Positions 1 through 7,485 of a DNA stretch of 64,000 bases are shown here, piece after piece. Origin of the DNA: Mycolicibacter icosiumassiliensis (GTDB lineage: Bacteria; Actinomycetota; Actinomycetes; Mycobacteriales; Mycobacteriaceae); assembly GCF_900078685.2 (NCBI RefSeq), contig NZ_LT546166.1, positions 3,493,340 to 3,557,339 of the forward strand. Direction: 5' to 3'. A model generated the notes under the pieces. The model made no database searches. It worked only from the letters and a program-made list of their open reading frames with translations, and was not told the origin of the DNA. The position numbers and the translations under genes are program-made. The first letter of the stretch is position 1, and every line of letters starts with the position of its first letter.

Positions 1-28
1 GGCGGCGTCGGATGTGGATAGGAGACAG
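1..28. other. Residual Nextera/Tn5 transposase adapter at contig edge
   Basis: Bases 10-28 match the 19-bp Tn5 mosaic end (AGATGTGTATAAGAGACAG) at 16 of 19 positions. Bases 1-9 match the preceding part of the Nextera read-1 adapter at 8 of 9. All four mismatches have G in the window. The adjoining peptidase reading frame stops resembling its family exactly here. Biological sequence therefore probably starts at base 29. The alignment is from memory of the adapter sequence. Confidence 0.8.
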
Positions 29-182
29 GTGCCCCACCGCGACCGTCGACGGCGCCGACCGTCCCGGGTGGCGCCAACACGACCGTGACGCCGGTGGCCC
101 AGCCGGAGCCCAGTGTCGCATCCGAGTCGATCCGGTGGTGGTGGCCCACCCGAATTCCTGCGACATCGGTGATCGAACCCAT
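29..182 (-). CDS. P1-family peptidase (Rv1333-like), N-terminal 51 codons only
   Basis: Reading minus from the ATG at 182-180 gives a protein starting MGSITDVAGIRVGHHH and continuing through VTVVLAPPGTVGAVDGRGGA. This is the typical start of the DmpA/P1 family of N-terminal nucleophile aminopeptidases, and matches Rv1333 as I recall it. The start lies 5 nt after the DUF2017 stop, so clpS, DUF2017 and this gene form one minus-strand cluster, as in M. tuberculosis. The gene is cut at base 29, where adapter-like sequence begins. The self-processing Thr/Ser region is therefore absent and activity cannot be judged. The truncation is most likely technical. Confidence 0.75.
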
Positions 183-187
183 GCCTG

Positions 188-775
188 TCATCGTCGGGGC
201 CTTCCCATCAGTGCGACCACCAGGAATTCCTGCAGCACGGTGAGCCACTGATACACGTTGAGCTGACCAGCCATGGGATCACCCGCCGGCACCTGAGCGG
301 GACCGTCGGGACCAATCTTGAGCACGGTGCCCAGCGCGAGGCGAATGTCGTTGACCGCGGCAATCCAAGCGTTGGCCTGCTCCTCGGTCAACTCGAAACG
401 ACCACCCTGTTCGGGAACCGTAGCCAGCACCTGTTGCGCCGCACCACGTTTGGCATCGATAATCCCCGGTTCGTGCAGACTGCGCAGCGCTGCGTTCAGA
501 CCCTCTGCGTCAACCGCAGAGCCGTCCTCGCCACCTTCCGGGCGATAGAAGTCCGGCAGCAGCCGACGCGTCGTGGCGTCAGCGGGCGTCCGGGTGTTGC
601 CGATGCGTATCCCGGTGAGCTGTTCAAGTTCGTCTGGCGGCGACGAGGACTCCCGCGCGTCGAGCATGCCGACGATCGACCCGACCAGATTCCGGAGCAG
701 CGCGGCCTCGTGAAGGGCCAGCGCAGACCGGAAGCGGGGTCCGTCGTCGGTCTCTACCCGCTTCCACTTCTGCAC
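188..775 (-). CDS. DUF2017 domain-containing protein (Rv1332-like)
   Basis: A 195-residue soluble protein opening with GTG (QKWKRVE follows). The body has the family signatures RRLLPDFYRP and NAALRSLHEP, and the C-terminal NVYQWLTVLQEF helix. Actinobacterial DUF2017 proteins sit next to clpS and are sometimes labelled transcriptional regulators, but no DNA-binding domain is evident here. It lies 30 bp downstream of clpS and just upstream of the P1 peptidase, suggesting co-transcription. The conserved clpS linkage hints at a role near regulated proteolysis, but that is inference. No biochemical function is known to me. Confidence 0.88.
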   Translation of the reverse strand: MQKWKRVETDDGPRFRSALALHEAALLRNLVGSIVGMLDARESSSPPDELEQLTGIRIGNTRTPADATTRRLLPDFYRPEGGEDGSAVDAEGLNAALRSLHEPGIIDAKRGAAQQVLATVPEQGGRFELTEEQANAWIAAVNDIRLALGTVLKIGPDGPAQVPAGDPMAGQLNVYQWLTVLQEFLVVALMGRPRR

Positions 776-805
776 GGTGAAGTCCTGGTTCCCTTCGGTT
801 GAGCC

Positions 806-1120
806 TCAGCGGTCCTGCTGCATGGTCGCCCACAACCCGGCGGCATGCAGCTTGGACACGTCGACCTCCATCGACTCACGGCTTCCCGCCGACACCACGG
901 CCTTGCCCTCGTGGTGCACCTGCAGCATCAGCTTGGTCGCGTGCTGCTCGCTGTAACCGAACAGTTTCTGGAAGATGTACGTCACATAGGTCATCAGGTT
1001 GATCGGGTCGTCCCAGACGATGGTCACCCAGGGGGAAGCCGTCTCCTCGACCGGGTCGGCGTGCCGCTGTCCGGTGCCCTGCGGTTTCACCGGGGCGGAC
1101 GTCGGTGCTGACGTGGCCAT
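806..1120 (-). CDS. clpS: ATP-dependent Clp protease adaptor ClpS
   Basis: ClpS binds N-degron substrates and hands them to the ClpC1/ClpP protease. The ATG at 1120 gives 104 residues, the usual size. The ORF extends to 1291, but that extension runs into the pncB1 gene on the other strand and lacks family similarity. The disordered N-terminal tail is followed by the core: [19 protein letters not shown], the [14 protein letters not shown] strand-helix and a C-terminal HAAGLWATM segment. The DDP(I/V)N motif is typical of the N-degron pocket. It is divergent from pncB1 with 55 bp between the two starts, leaving room for both promoters. Confidence 0.93.
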   Translation of the reverse strand: MATSAPTSAPVKPQGTGQRHADPVEETASPWVTIVWDDPINLMTYVTYIFQKLFGYSEQHATKLMLQVHHEGKAVVSAGSRESMEVDVSKLHAAGLWATMQQDR

Positions 1121-1175
1121 ACCGGTCAGGATACCGAGCCGAGGTGGGGTGCAGTCCAGTCGATACGGTTGGCGA

Positions 1176-2492
1176 GTGAACTCTCCGGCCCGGTGCGGCG
1201 GGCTACTCACCGACAAGTACGAGCTGACCATGCTCGCCGCGGCGCTGCGCGACGGCACGGCCCATAGACGGACCGGCTTCGAAATGTTCACCCGCCGCCT
1301 GCCCGAGGCGCGCCGCTATGGGGTGGTCGCGGGCACCGACCGGTTTCTGGAAGCCCTGATCGGGTTCACCTTCGACGACGCCGCGCTGCGTCTGCTCTCG
1401 GGGTTCCTGGATCGCCAAACCGTGAATTTCCTGGCGGATTACCGCTTCCGCGGCGACATCGACGGCTACCCCGAAGGCGAGCTGTATTTCGCCGGGTCGC
1501 CGGTGCTCAGCGTTCGGGGCAGCTTCGCCGAGTGCGTCGTGCTGGAGACACTGTTGCTGTCGATCTTCAATCACGACACCGCGATCGCCTCGGCAGCCGC
1601 ACGCATGGTTAACGCGGCAGGCGGACGGCCCCTGATCGAGATGGGCTCACGCCGCACGCACGAGCAGGCCGCCGTGGCTGCGGCCCGGGCGGCCTACCTG
1701 GCGGGGTTCGCCGGAACCTCCAATCTGGAGGCGCACCGCAGGTTCGGTGTGCCAGCGCTGGGCACCAGTGCACACGCCTTCACGCTGCTGCATACCGGAG
1801 CCGACGGCGAGGTGGCGGCTTTCCGCGCCCAGGTCGCCGCGCAAGGGGTCGACACCACGCTGCTGGTGGACACCTATGACGTCACCACCGGGGTGGCCAA
1901 CGCCGTCGCGGCCGCCGGACCCGGACTGGGCGCCGTGCGCATCGACTCCGGGGAGCTGGCGGTGTTGGCCCATCAGGTCCGCGACCAGCTGGACCGGCTG
2001 GGTGCCACCAAAACCAGGATCGTGGTCTCCGGCGACCTCGACGAATACGGCATCGCGGCGCTGCGGGCCGCGCCGGTGGACAGCTACGGTGTCGGCACCG
2101 CGCTGGTGACCGGCTCAGGAGTGCCCGCGGCCGGTTTCGTCTACAAACTGGTCGAGGTGGACGGCAATCCGGTGCACAAGCGCAGCACCGGCAAAGGATC
2201 GCAAGGCGGACTCAAACAGGCGCTGCGAGTCGCCCGGGAGAGCGGCATCGTCACCGAGGAGGTCGTCTACCCGGCCGGGCAGCCACCGGTGGTGGACCTG
2301 TGGACCCGGATATTGCCCGTTCCGCTGGTACGGAGCGGCGACGTGGTGACCGAGACTGGGCCGACCGCGCTGGCCGCGGCGCGCGAGCGCGTCATGGCCG
2401 GGCTGCACAGCCTGCCGTGGGAGGGGCTCAAACTCGCGCACGGCGAGCCGGCGATCCCGACCCGGCTGGTTTCTCGTAGTGATGAGCTATAG
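1176..2492 (+). CDS. pncB1: Nicotinate phosphoribosyltransferase
   Basis: Converts nicotinate and PRPP to nicotinate mononucleotide in the Preiss-Handler NAD salvage pathway, in the cytoplasm. The chosen GTG ([20 protein letters not shown]) gives 438 residues, close to mycobacterial PncB1. The longer in-frame ORF from 999 overlaps clpS. Visible landmarks are LTDKYELTM near the N-terminus, [13 protein letters not shown] around residues 155-165, the VDTYD strand, VRIDSGEL and the [10 protein letters not shown] region. Divergent from clpS and convergent with vapC, with the two stops abutting as CTATAG. In M. tuberculosis the neighbour would be dinG; here about 1 kb of extra genes intervenes. Confidence 0.94.
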   Translation: MNSPARCGGLLTDKYELTMLAAALRDGTAHRRTGFEMFTRRLPEARRYGVVAGTDRFLEALIGFTFDDAALRLLSGFLDRQTVNFLADYRFRGDIDGYPEGELYFAGSPVLSVRGSFAECVVLETLLLSIFNHDTAIASAAARMVNAAGGRPLIEMGSRRTHEQAAVAAARAAYLAGFAGTSNLEAHRRFGVPALGTSAHAFTLLHTGADGEVAAFRAQVAAQGVDTTLLVDTYDVTTGVANAVAAAGPGLGAVRIDSGELAVLAHQVRDQLDRLGATKTRIVVSGDLDEYGIAALRAAPVDSYGVGTALVTGSGVPAAGFVYKLVEVDGNPVHKRSTGKGSQGGLKQALRVARESGIVTEEVVYPAGQPPVVDLWTRILPVPLVRSGDVVTETGPTALAAARERVMAGLHSLPWEGLKLAHGEPAIPTRLVSRSDEL

Positions 2493-2864
2493 CAGGTCGA
2501 CCCGACACCGTGGCCCGGGCGCATTCGCCAGCCGAGCGTCGGTGGTGAGCAGTGCCGTGGCGTCGACCAATTCGGCAAGCGCTACATAGGTGGCGTCGTA
2601 GGCGCTGAGGTTGTCCCGCAGCTCCCATATCCTCGGCCGCAGCCAATCAGCCGCGAACCTGGTCAGCGTCAACTGCATGAAGCCGTCCATCGCGAGATCG
2701 CCTTGTTCGGCACCGAGGACACCGCGCCGAACAAGTCCGCGGAGCACCTGAGTGACTTCGCTGTCGACCAGGTGTGGGGCTGCCAGTTCTTCGTGCCCGA
2801 GCCGCTGGGGATCAAGTCCGCCGACGAGCAGTTCCACGACTACTCCGGCGTCGACGATCTTCAC
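2487..2864 (-). CDS. vapC: PIN-domain toxin of a VapBC module
   Basis: A 125-residue PIN-domain ribonuclease. The GTG start overlaps the antitoxin stop by 4 bp (GTGA), the usual translational coupling of vapBC pairs. The PIN acidic residues appear as D5 (KIVDAGVV), the glutamate of VDSEVTQVLRG, the aspartate of LSAYDATYVALAE and the terminal TTDARL aspartate, so the catalytic set looks intact. VapC toxins cleave specific RNAs when freed from VapB. The gene ends against the pncB1 stop. This pair is absent from the equivalent M. tuberculosis interval, indicating a local insertion. Confidence 0.9.
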   Translation of the reverse strand: MKIVDAGVVVELLVGGLDPQRLGHEELAAPHLVDSEVTQVLRGLVRRGVLGAEQGDLAMDGFMQLTLTRFAADWLRPRIWELRDNLSAYDATYVALAELVDATALLTTDARLANAPGPRCRVDLL

Positions 2865-3103
2865 TCACCGCGCCCCTCGTGCAGCACCGACAAGATCGTG
2901 TCGCGATCGGCCCGGTCCAGGACCGCGCGCTGCGTGCGACGAACCACCGCAGCGTTATGCCGCACTACCTGAGCACGCTTGGCAAGGTGCTCCAATTCGC
3001 GCTGGAGGTACCTGGTCAGCGAAAGTCCCTGCGCATCGGCGGCTTCGACCAGTGCAGCGTGGACCTCATCGGGAACGTCCCGGATGTGCATGACCTTCGA
3101 CAT
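2861..3103 (-). CDS. vapB: Ribbon-helix-helix antitoxin VapB
   Basis: 80 residues from the ATG at 3103; a TTG three codons upstream is possible. The N-terminal segment MHIRDVPDEVHAALVEAA, followed by GLSLTRYLQREL, is the ribbon-helix-helix fold of FitA/VapB antitoxins. The charged C-terminal tail would wrap the toxin. It precedes and overlaps vapC by 4 bp. Such antitoxins normally repress their own operon together with VapC. The operator should lie just upstream of 3103, but I cannot point to a clear palindrome. Confidence 0.88.
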   Translation of the reverse strand: MSKVMHIRDVPDEVHAALVEAADAQGLSLTRYLQRELEHLAKRAQVVRHNAAVVRRTQRAVLDRADRDTILSVLHEGRGE

Positions 3104-3149
3104 ATCTGGCAATCATACCGACCAATGGGTGCAGTCTGCACCCATTCGG

Positions 3150-3416
3150 TCAGCGTCCGGTGCGTTCCCGGTGTTTGCACCCTGGCCAGCAGCAGGGGCG
3201 CCGCTTGCCTTCCTCGAGTTCCTCGCGCGTGCGGCGGATCCGTCGCTCGCGGGTCGCCTGCTGCTTGGCATCTTCGACCCAGCAGATGAACTCGTTGCGC
3301 GCCAGGGGGGTAATGCTGTGCCATGCGTCCAGCGCCGTGGGGCTGACCAACAGTCCGTCCCGCAGATCTGCCGGTAGTCCGTGCACTGCGCCGCCTGGCA
3401 ACCGCTGGCTGCTCAT
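3150..3416 (-). CDS. YdeI/OmpD-associated family small protein
   Basis: An 88-residue protein. The segment ALDAWHSITPLARNEFICWV, then EDAKQQATRERRIRRTREEL and a closing EGKRRPCCWPGCKHRE, matches the small OmdA/YdeI-type domain: a helix with aromatic and Arg residues, then AK..TR.RRI. Three cysteines and a histidine at the C-terminus could bind a metal, but that is a guess. The ATG at 3416 is the first start. It lies 47 bp upstream of vapB in the same direction, so it might share a transcript. Function is unknown; some members have been linked to resistance to cationic peptides. Confidence 0.72.
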   Translation of the reverse strand: MSSQRLPGGAVHGLPADLRDGLLVSPTALDAWHSITPLARNEFICWVEDAKQQATRERRIRRTREELEEGKRRPCCWPGCKHRERTGR

Positions 3417-3478
3417 CGCCTCAGGGTAGCGACCGTTGACGGGAAAATGGGTGGGGCGCGGGCGCCGGTGTCGCTACC

Positions 3479-3862
3479 GTGAGCAACATGGACATCGATG
3501 CGGCGACGTTCAGCCAGGAGTGGGCGCAAGCCTGGAACAACCATGACGTAGACGCTGTTCTGGCGCACTTTCATGACGACGCCGCGTTCACCTCCCCGGT
3601 GGCCGCACAGTTGTATCCCGAAACGGCCGGAGTGATCCGCGGCAAGGCCGCGTTGCGCCAGTACTGGTCCGGCGCTCTGCAGCGCATCCCGAATCTGCAT
3701 TTTGTCGTCGAAGACGTGTACCGAGGCATCGACACCCTCGTGATCAACTACCGCAACCAGAACGGCGGACTCGTCAACGAGGTCCTGCGATTCGGTAGTG
3801 ACGGCTTGGTCATCGAGGGACACGGAACCTATCTGGTGTCCCGCTCCGCCGCCACGGCCTGA
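3479..3862 (+). CDS. SnoaL-like / NTF2-fold protein
   Basis: 127 residues from GTG at 3479; the ATG at 3488 is equally plausible. The N-terminal helix FSQEWAQAWNNHDVDAVLAHF, followed by HDDAAFTSP and GKAALRQYW, is the classic NTF2/SnoaL small cone fold. These proteins act as isomerases, cyclases or simple binding domains, and family membership alone does not predict a substrate. It sits 35 bp upstream of dinG on the same strand but has no obvious functional link to it. No signal peptide or membrane segment is present. Confidence 0.8.
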   Translation: MSNMDIDAATFSQEWAQAWNNHDVDAVLAHFHDDAAFTSPVAAQLYPETAGVIRGKAALRQYWSGALQRIPNLHFVVEDVYRGIDTLVINYRNQNGGLVNEVLRFGSDGLVIEGHGTYLVSRSAATA

Positions 3863-3897
3863 CGAATGAGCATGCAGATCGGAAAGCGGGCTACCGT

Positions 3898-5907
3898 GTG
3901 CACACCATGGCTGACCCGTCCGTATCCGAGCTGCTCGCCGCCGCGGTAGCCGCACTGGGCGGCAGCGAACGCGAGGGCCAGGTTCGCATGGCCGAGGCGG
4001 TGGCGCGCTGCTTCGACACCGGCGAACATCTGGCGGTGCAGGCCGGCACCGGTACCGGCAAGTCGCTGGCCTACCTGGTTCCTGCGATCGCGCGGGCGTT
4101 GACCGACGAGAACCCGGTCGTGGTGTCGACCGCGACCATCGCACTGCAGCGCCAGCTCGTCGACCGTGACCTGCCGCGTCTGGCCGGCGCCCTGGAAAAA
4201 GTGCTGCCTCGGCGGCCTACCTTTGCTTTGCTCAAGGGCCGGCGAAATTACCTGTGTCTGAACAAGATCCACACCGGCATAGCCGAGGAATCCGACCACG
4301 AGCCGCAGGCCGAACTGTTCGATCCGTTCGCGGCCAGCGCCCTGGGCCGCGACGTGCAGCGACTGACCGCCTGGGCTGAAGACACCGACACTGGTGACCG
4401 CGACGACCTCAAACCCGGTGTACCGGAACGGTCCTGGTCCCAAGTCAGCGTCTCGGCGCGGGAATGCGTGGGCGCGGTGCGCTGCCAATACGGCACGGAA
4501 TGCTTCGCCGAGCGGGCCCGCGCCGTCGCTGCCGAGGCCGACGTCGTCGTCACCAACCATGCCCTGTTGGCCATCGACGCCATCTCCGACACCACCGTGC
4601 TACCCGAGCATCACCTGCTGGTGATCGACGAGGCGCACGAGCTCGCCGACCGGGTGACCTCGGTGGCCACCGCCGAACTGAGCGCGACCCTGCTCAGCGT
4701 CGCGGTGCGCCGCGTCGGCCGGCTGGTCTCCCCCGAGCTGGTCCAGCGCCTCGATGCCGCCTCGCTGACGTTCGGCTCGGCGATCCACGACGGCACGCCC
4801 GGCCGGATGGATCACCTCGACGACGAGCTGGCCACCTATCTGGCCGCCCTGCGCGACGCCGCCGGTGCGGCCCGCGCCGCCATCGACACCGCACCGGCCG
4901 ATCCCAAGGCCGCGGCCGCGCGCAAAGAGTCGGCCGCCGCACTGACCGAGATCGCCGACACCGCATCCCGGATCCTGACCTCGTTCGAGCCGGCCATCCC
5001 CGACCGCTACGACGTGGTCTGGCTGAGCCATGAAGACAACCGCGGCTCGGTGCGGGCCGTGCTGCGGGTGGCGCCGCTGTCGGTGGCGGGGCTACTGCGC
5101 GAGCGGCTGTTCGCCCGCGCGACGACGGTGCTGACCTCAGCGACCCTGACTGTCGGCGGATCCTTCGACGCCATGGCCGGCGACTGGGGTCTGCGGCGCG
5201 GTGAGGATCCCCAGGCGGCGCGCTGGCGCGGCCTTGATGTCGGCTCGCCGTTTGCGCACGCCAAGGCGGGCATCCTCTACGTCGCTGCGCACCTGCCGCC
5301 ACCCGGGCGCGACGGCACCGGCACCGCCGAACAGCTCGACGAGATCACCGCGCTGATCACCGCGGCCGGCGGCCGGACCCTGGGCCTGTTCTCCTCGATG
5401 CGGGCGGCCCGAGCCGCGGCCGAAGCGATGCGCGAGCGCCTCGACACCCCGGTGCTGTGCCAGGGCGACGACACCACCGGCGCGCTGGTGCAGCAGTTCG
5501 CCGACGACGCCGAGACGTCGCTGTTCGGCACGCTGTCGCTGTGGCAGGGCGTCGATGTACCGGGGCCGTCACTGTCGCTGGTGCTCATCGACCGCATCCC
5601 GTTCCCGCGCCCGGACGATCCGCTGCTGACCGCCCGGCAGCGCGCCATCACCGCCCACGGGGGCAACGGTTTCATGGCGGTCGCCGCCAACCATGCGGCC
5701 CTGCTGCTGGCCCAGGGCGCCGGCCGGCTGCTGCGCGGGAACGACGACCGGGGCGTGGTGGCGGTACTCGACTCCCGGATGGCCACCGCCCGCTACGCCG
5801 GTTATCTGCGGGCCTCGCTGCCGCCGTTCTGGGGCACCACCGATGCCACGGTGGTCCGCGCCGCGTTGACCCGGCTCAACCAGCCCCGGGTTACCCAGCC
5901 CGGGTAG
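3898..5907 (+). CDS. dinG: DinG-type ATP-dependent DNA helicase
   Basis: A superfamily 2, XPD-like 5'-3' helicase of 669 residues from GTG at 3898 (666 from the ATG at 3907). Walker A is AGTGTGKS near residues 49-56 and the DEAH box is VIDEAHE near 242-248. Between them, cysteines at LCLNK and in RECVGAVRCQYGTECF are placed as the four Fe-S ligands of the XPD/DinG family. C-terminal helicase motifs include LFSSMRAARAA, LWQGVDVPG and the QGAGRLLR motif VI region. It probably resolves R-loops or unusual DNA structures. It matches Rv1329c and keeps its place beside the glycogen cluster. Confidence 0.95.
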   Translation: MHTMADPSVSELLAAAVAALGGSEREGQVRMAEAVARCFDTGEHLAVQAGTGTGKSLAYLVPAIARALTDENPVVVSTATIALQRQLVDRDLPRLAGALEKVLPRRPTFALLKGRRNYLCLNKIHTGIAEESDHEPQAELFDPFAASALGRDVQRLTAWAEDTDTGDRDDLKPGVPERSWSQVSVSARECVGAVRCQYGTECFAERARAVAAEADVVVTNHALLAIDAISDTTVLPEHHLLVIDEAHELADRVTSVATAELSATLLSVAVRRVGRLVSPELVQRLDAASLTFGSAIHDGTPGRMDHLDDELATYLAALRDAAGAARAAIDTAPADPKAAAARKESAAALTEIADTASRILTSFEPAIPDRYDVVWLSHEDNRGSVRAVLRVAPLSVAGLLRERLFARATTVLTSATLTVGGSFDAMAGDWGLRRGEDPQAARWRGLDVGSPFAHAKAGILYVAAHLPPPGRDGTGTAEQLDEITALITAAGGRTLGLFSSMRAARAAAEAMRERLDTPVLCQGDDTTGALVQQFADDAETSLFGTLSLWQGVDVPGPSLSLVLIDRIPFPRPDDPLLTARQRAITAHGGNGFMAVAANHAALLLAQGAGRLLRGNDDRGVVAVLDSRMATARYAGYLRASLPPFWGTTDATVVRAALTRLNQPRVTQPG

Positions 5908-6074
5908 CGCGGGCGGACGTTCGGCCGCGAAACGCAATTTGGCGACGCCAGCCGTGCGTGTCGGGTCGGGTCGTCAGATTCCGACTCGGCGCCGTTTTCA
6001 TGTCGCACCGCGTGCGCGCCGCACCGCTTATTCTGGGCAACGGCCCGGCACCAACGTCCGAGAGGTAGCACCCG

Positions 6075-7461
6075 ATGCGTCGACGACAGGTGGGGTGTCT
6101 AGCTGTCGTGATCGCCTTGCTGCTGTCGGGCTGCGCCCACTGGCCTGCAGGCCGTCGACGGCCCCACCGGGCTGCGTCCGGACGCCCCGCCGCCGACCCG
6201 GGAAGTCGACGGCACCGACGGCGGGCGGATCGATCAGCTCGCCGCCCAGTCGGTCAGCGATCTCGAGGCGTTTTGGACCACGAGCTATCCCAACACCTTC
6301 GACGGCGAGTTCAAGCCGGCGAAATCACTGCTGTCCTGGGATCCGGGTCGACTACGTGGAACATTCTGTGACAGTAGGACTTTCCTGCTGGTCAACGCTG
6401 CCTACTGCTATCTGGACAACACCATCGGCTGGGACCGCCGGCTACTGCTGCCGGCGCTGCGCAGCGCCTACGGCGACATGGCCATCGCCATGGTGCTCGC
6501 CCACGAATACGGTCACGCGATCGCCCGCACTGCCGGCATCACCAAGCGGCGCCAGACCCCGACACTGGTGGCTGAGCAGCAGGCCGACTGCCTGGCGGGT
6601 GTCTACCTGCGCTGGGTGGCCCAGGGTGATTCCCCCCGCTTCACGCTGAGCACCGGCGACGGGCTCAACGGCGTGCTGGCCGCGATGCTGGCGCTGCGTG
6701 ATCCATTACTCGGTCCCGACGAAACGATCGGCGGCAACGAGCACGGCTCGGCCTTCGAGCGGATCTCGGCGTTCCAGTTCGGGTTCACCGACGGTGCCGG
6801 GTCGTGTAAGGCGATCGATGCCAAGGAGATCGAGCAGCGACGCGGTGAACTGCCCGTTCAGCTACAACAGGACGAAACCGGCGAGGTGCCGGTCAGCGAG
6901 GAATCGGTGCGGCTGGTCGTCGACGCGATGAACATCGCCTTCACGCCGGCCCAACCGCCGACACTCACTTTCGACGCCGCGACCGCATCGTCGTGTGCGG
7001 ACGCCCGGCCTAGTCCGCCAGCCTCGTATTGTCCGGCGACCAACACCATCGCGGTCGACCTGCCGGCCCTGCAGACCATGGGCACCCCGAGCAAGGACCA
7101 GAAGTTGGCGACACTGTCCGGCGACAACACCGCCTACTCGGCGCTGATCTCGCGGTACCTGCAGCGGGTGCAGATCGAACACGGCGGGTTGGTGCTCGAC
7201 AACGCCGCCGCCGCACTGCGCACCGCGTGCCTCACCGGGGTGGCCACCACCCGACTGTCCCAGGGCGTCACCACCTCCAATGGCGGCAGGATCGCATTGA
7301 CCGCAGGCGATCTGGACGAAGCAGTCGCAGGCCTGCTGACCAACGGTCTGGCCGCCGGCGACGTCAACGGCGAGTCGGTACCGGCCGGGTTCTCGCGCAT
7401 CGATGCCTACCGCACCGGGGTGCTCGGCGATTTCGATCGCTGCCTGGCCCGCTTCCCCTGA
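6075..7461 (+). pseudogene. Neutral zinc metallopeptidase lipoprotein, frameshifted near its N-terminus
   Basis: The ATG at 6075, behind a GAGG-type RBS, opens a lipoprotein signal peptide (MRRRQVGCLAVV, lipobox LLSGC) in one frame. The mature protein, starting GLQAVDGPTGLRPDAPPPTREV, continues in the next frame without interruption to the stop at 7461. That second frame has no usable start before ATG 6478. One extra base near 6139-6165 explains the break. The catalytic motif AHEYGH (HExxH) and the downstream EQQADCLAG, where the third ligand is expected, are intact. The product would be an exported surface-anchored protease. Either a sequencing error or a recent inactivation fits. Confidence 0.8.
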
Positions 7462-7485
7462 CGCCACCGTCTCCCAGGCGCAGCC

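Noticed and set aside
12-251. 79-residue plus-strand open frame at the left edge
   Set aside because: It starts inside adapter-like sequence and runs antisense to the peptidase start and DUF2017 end; no family similarity.
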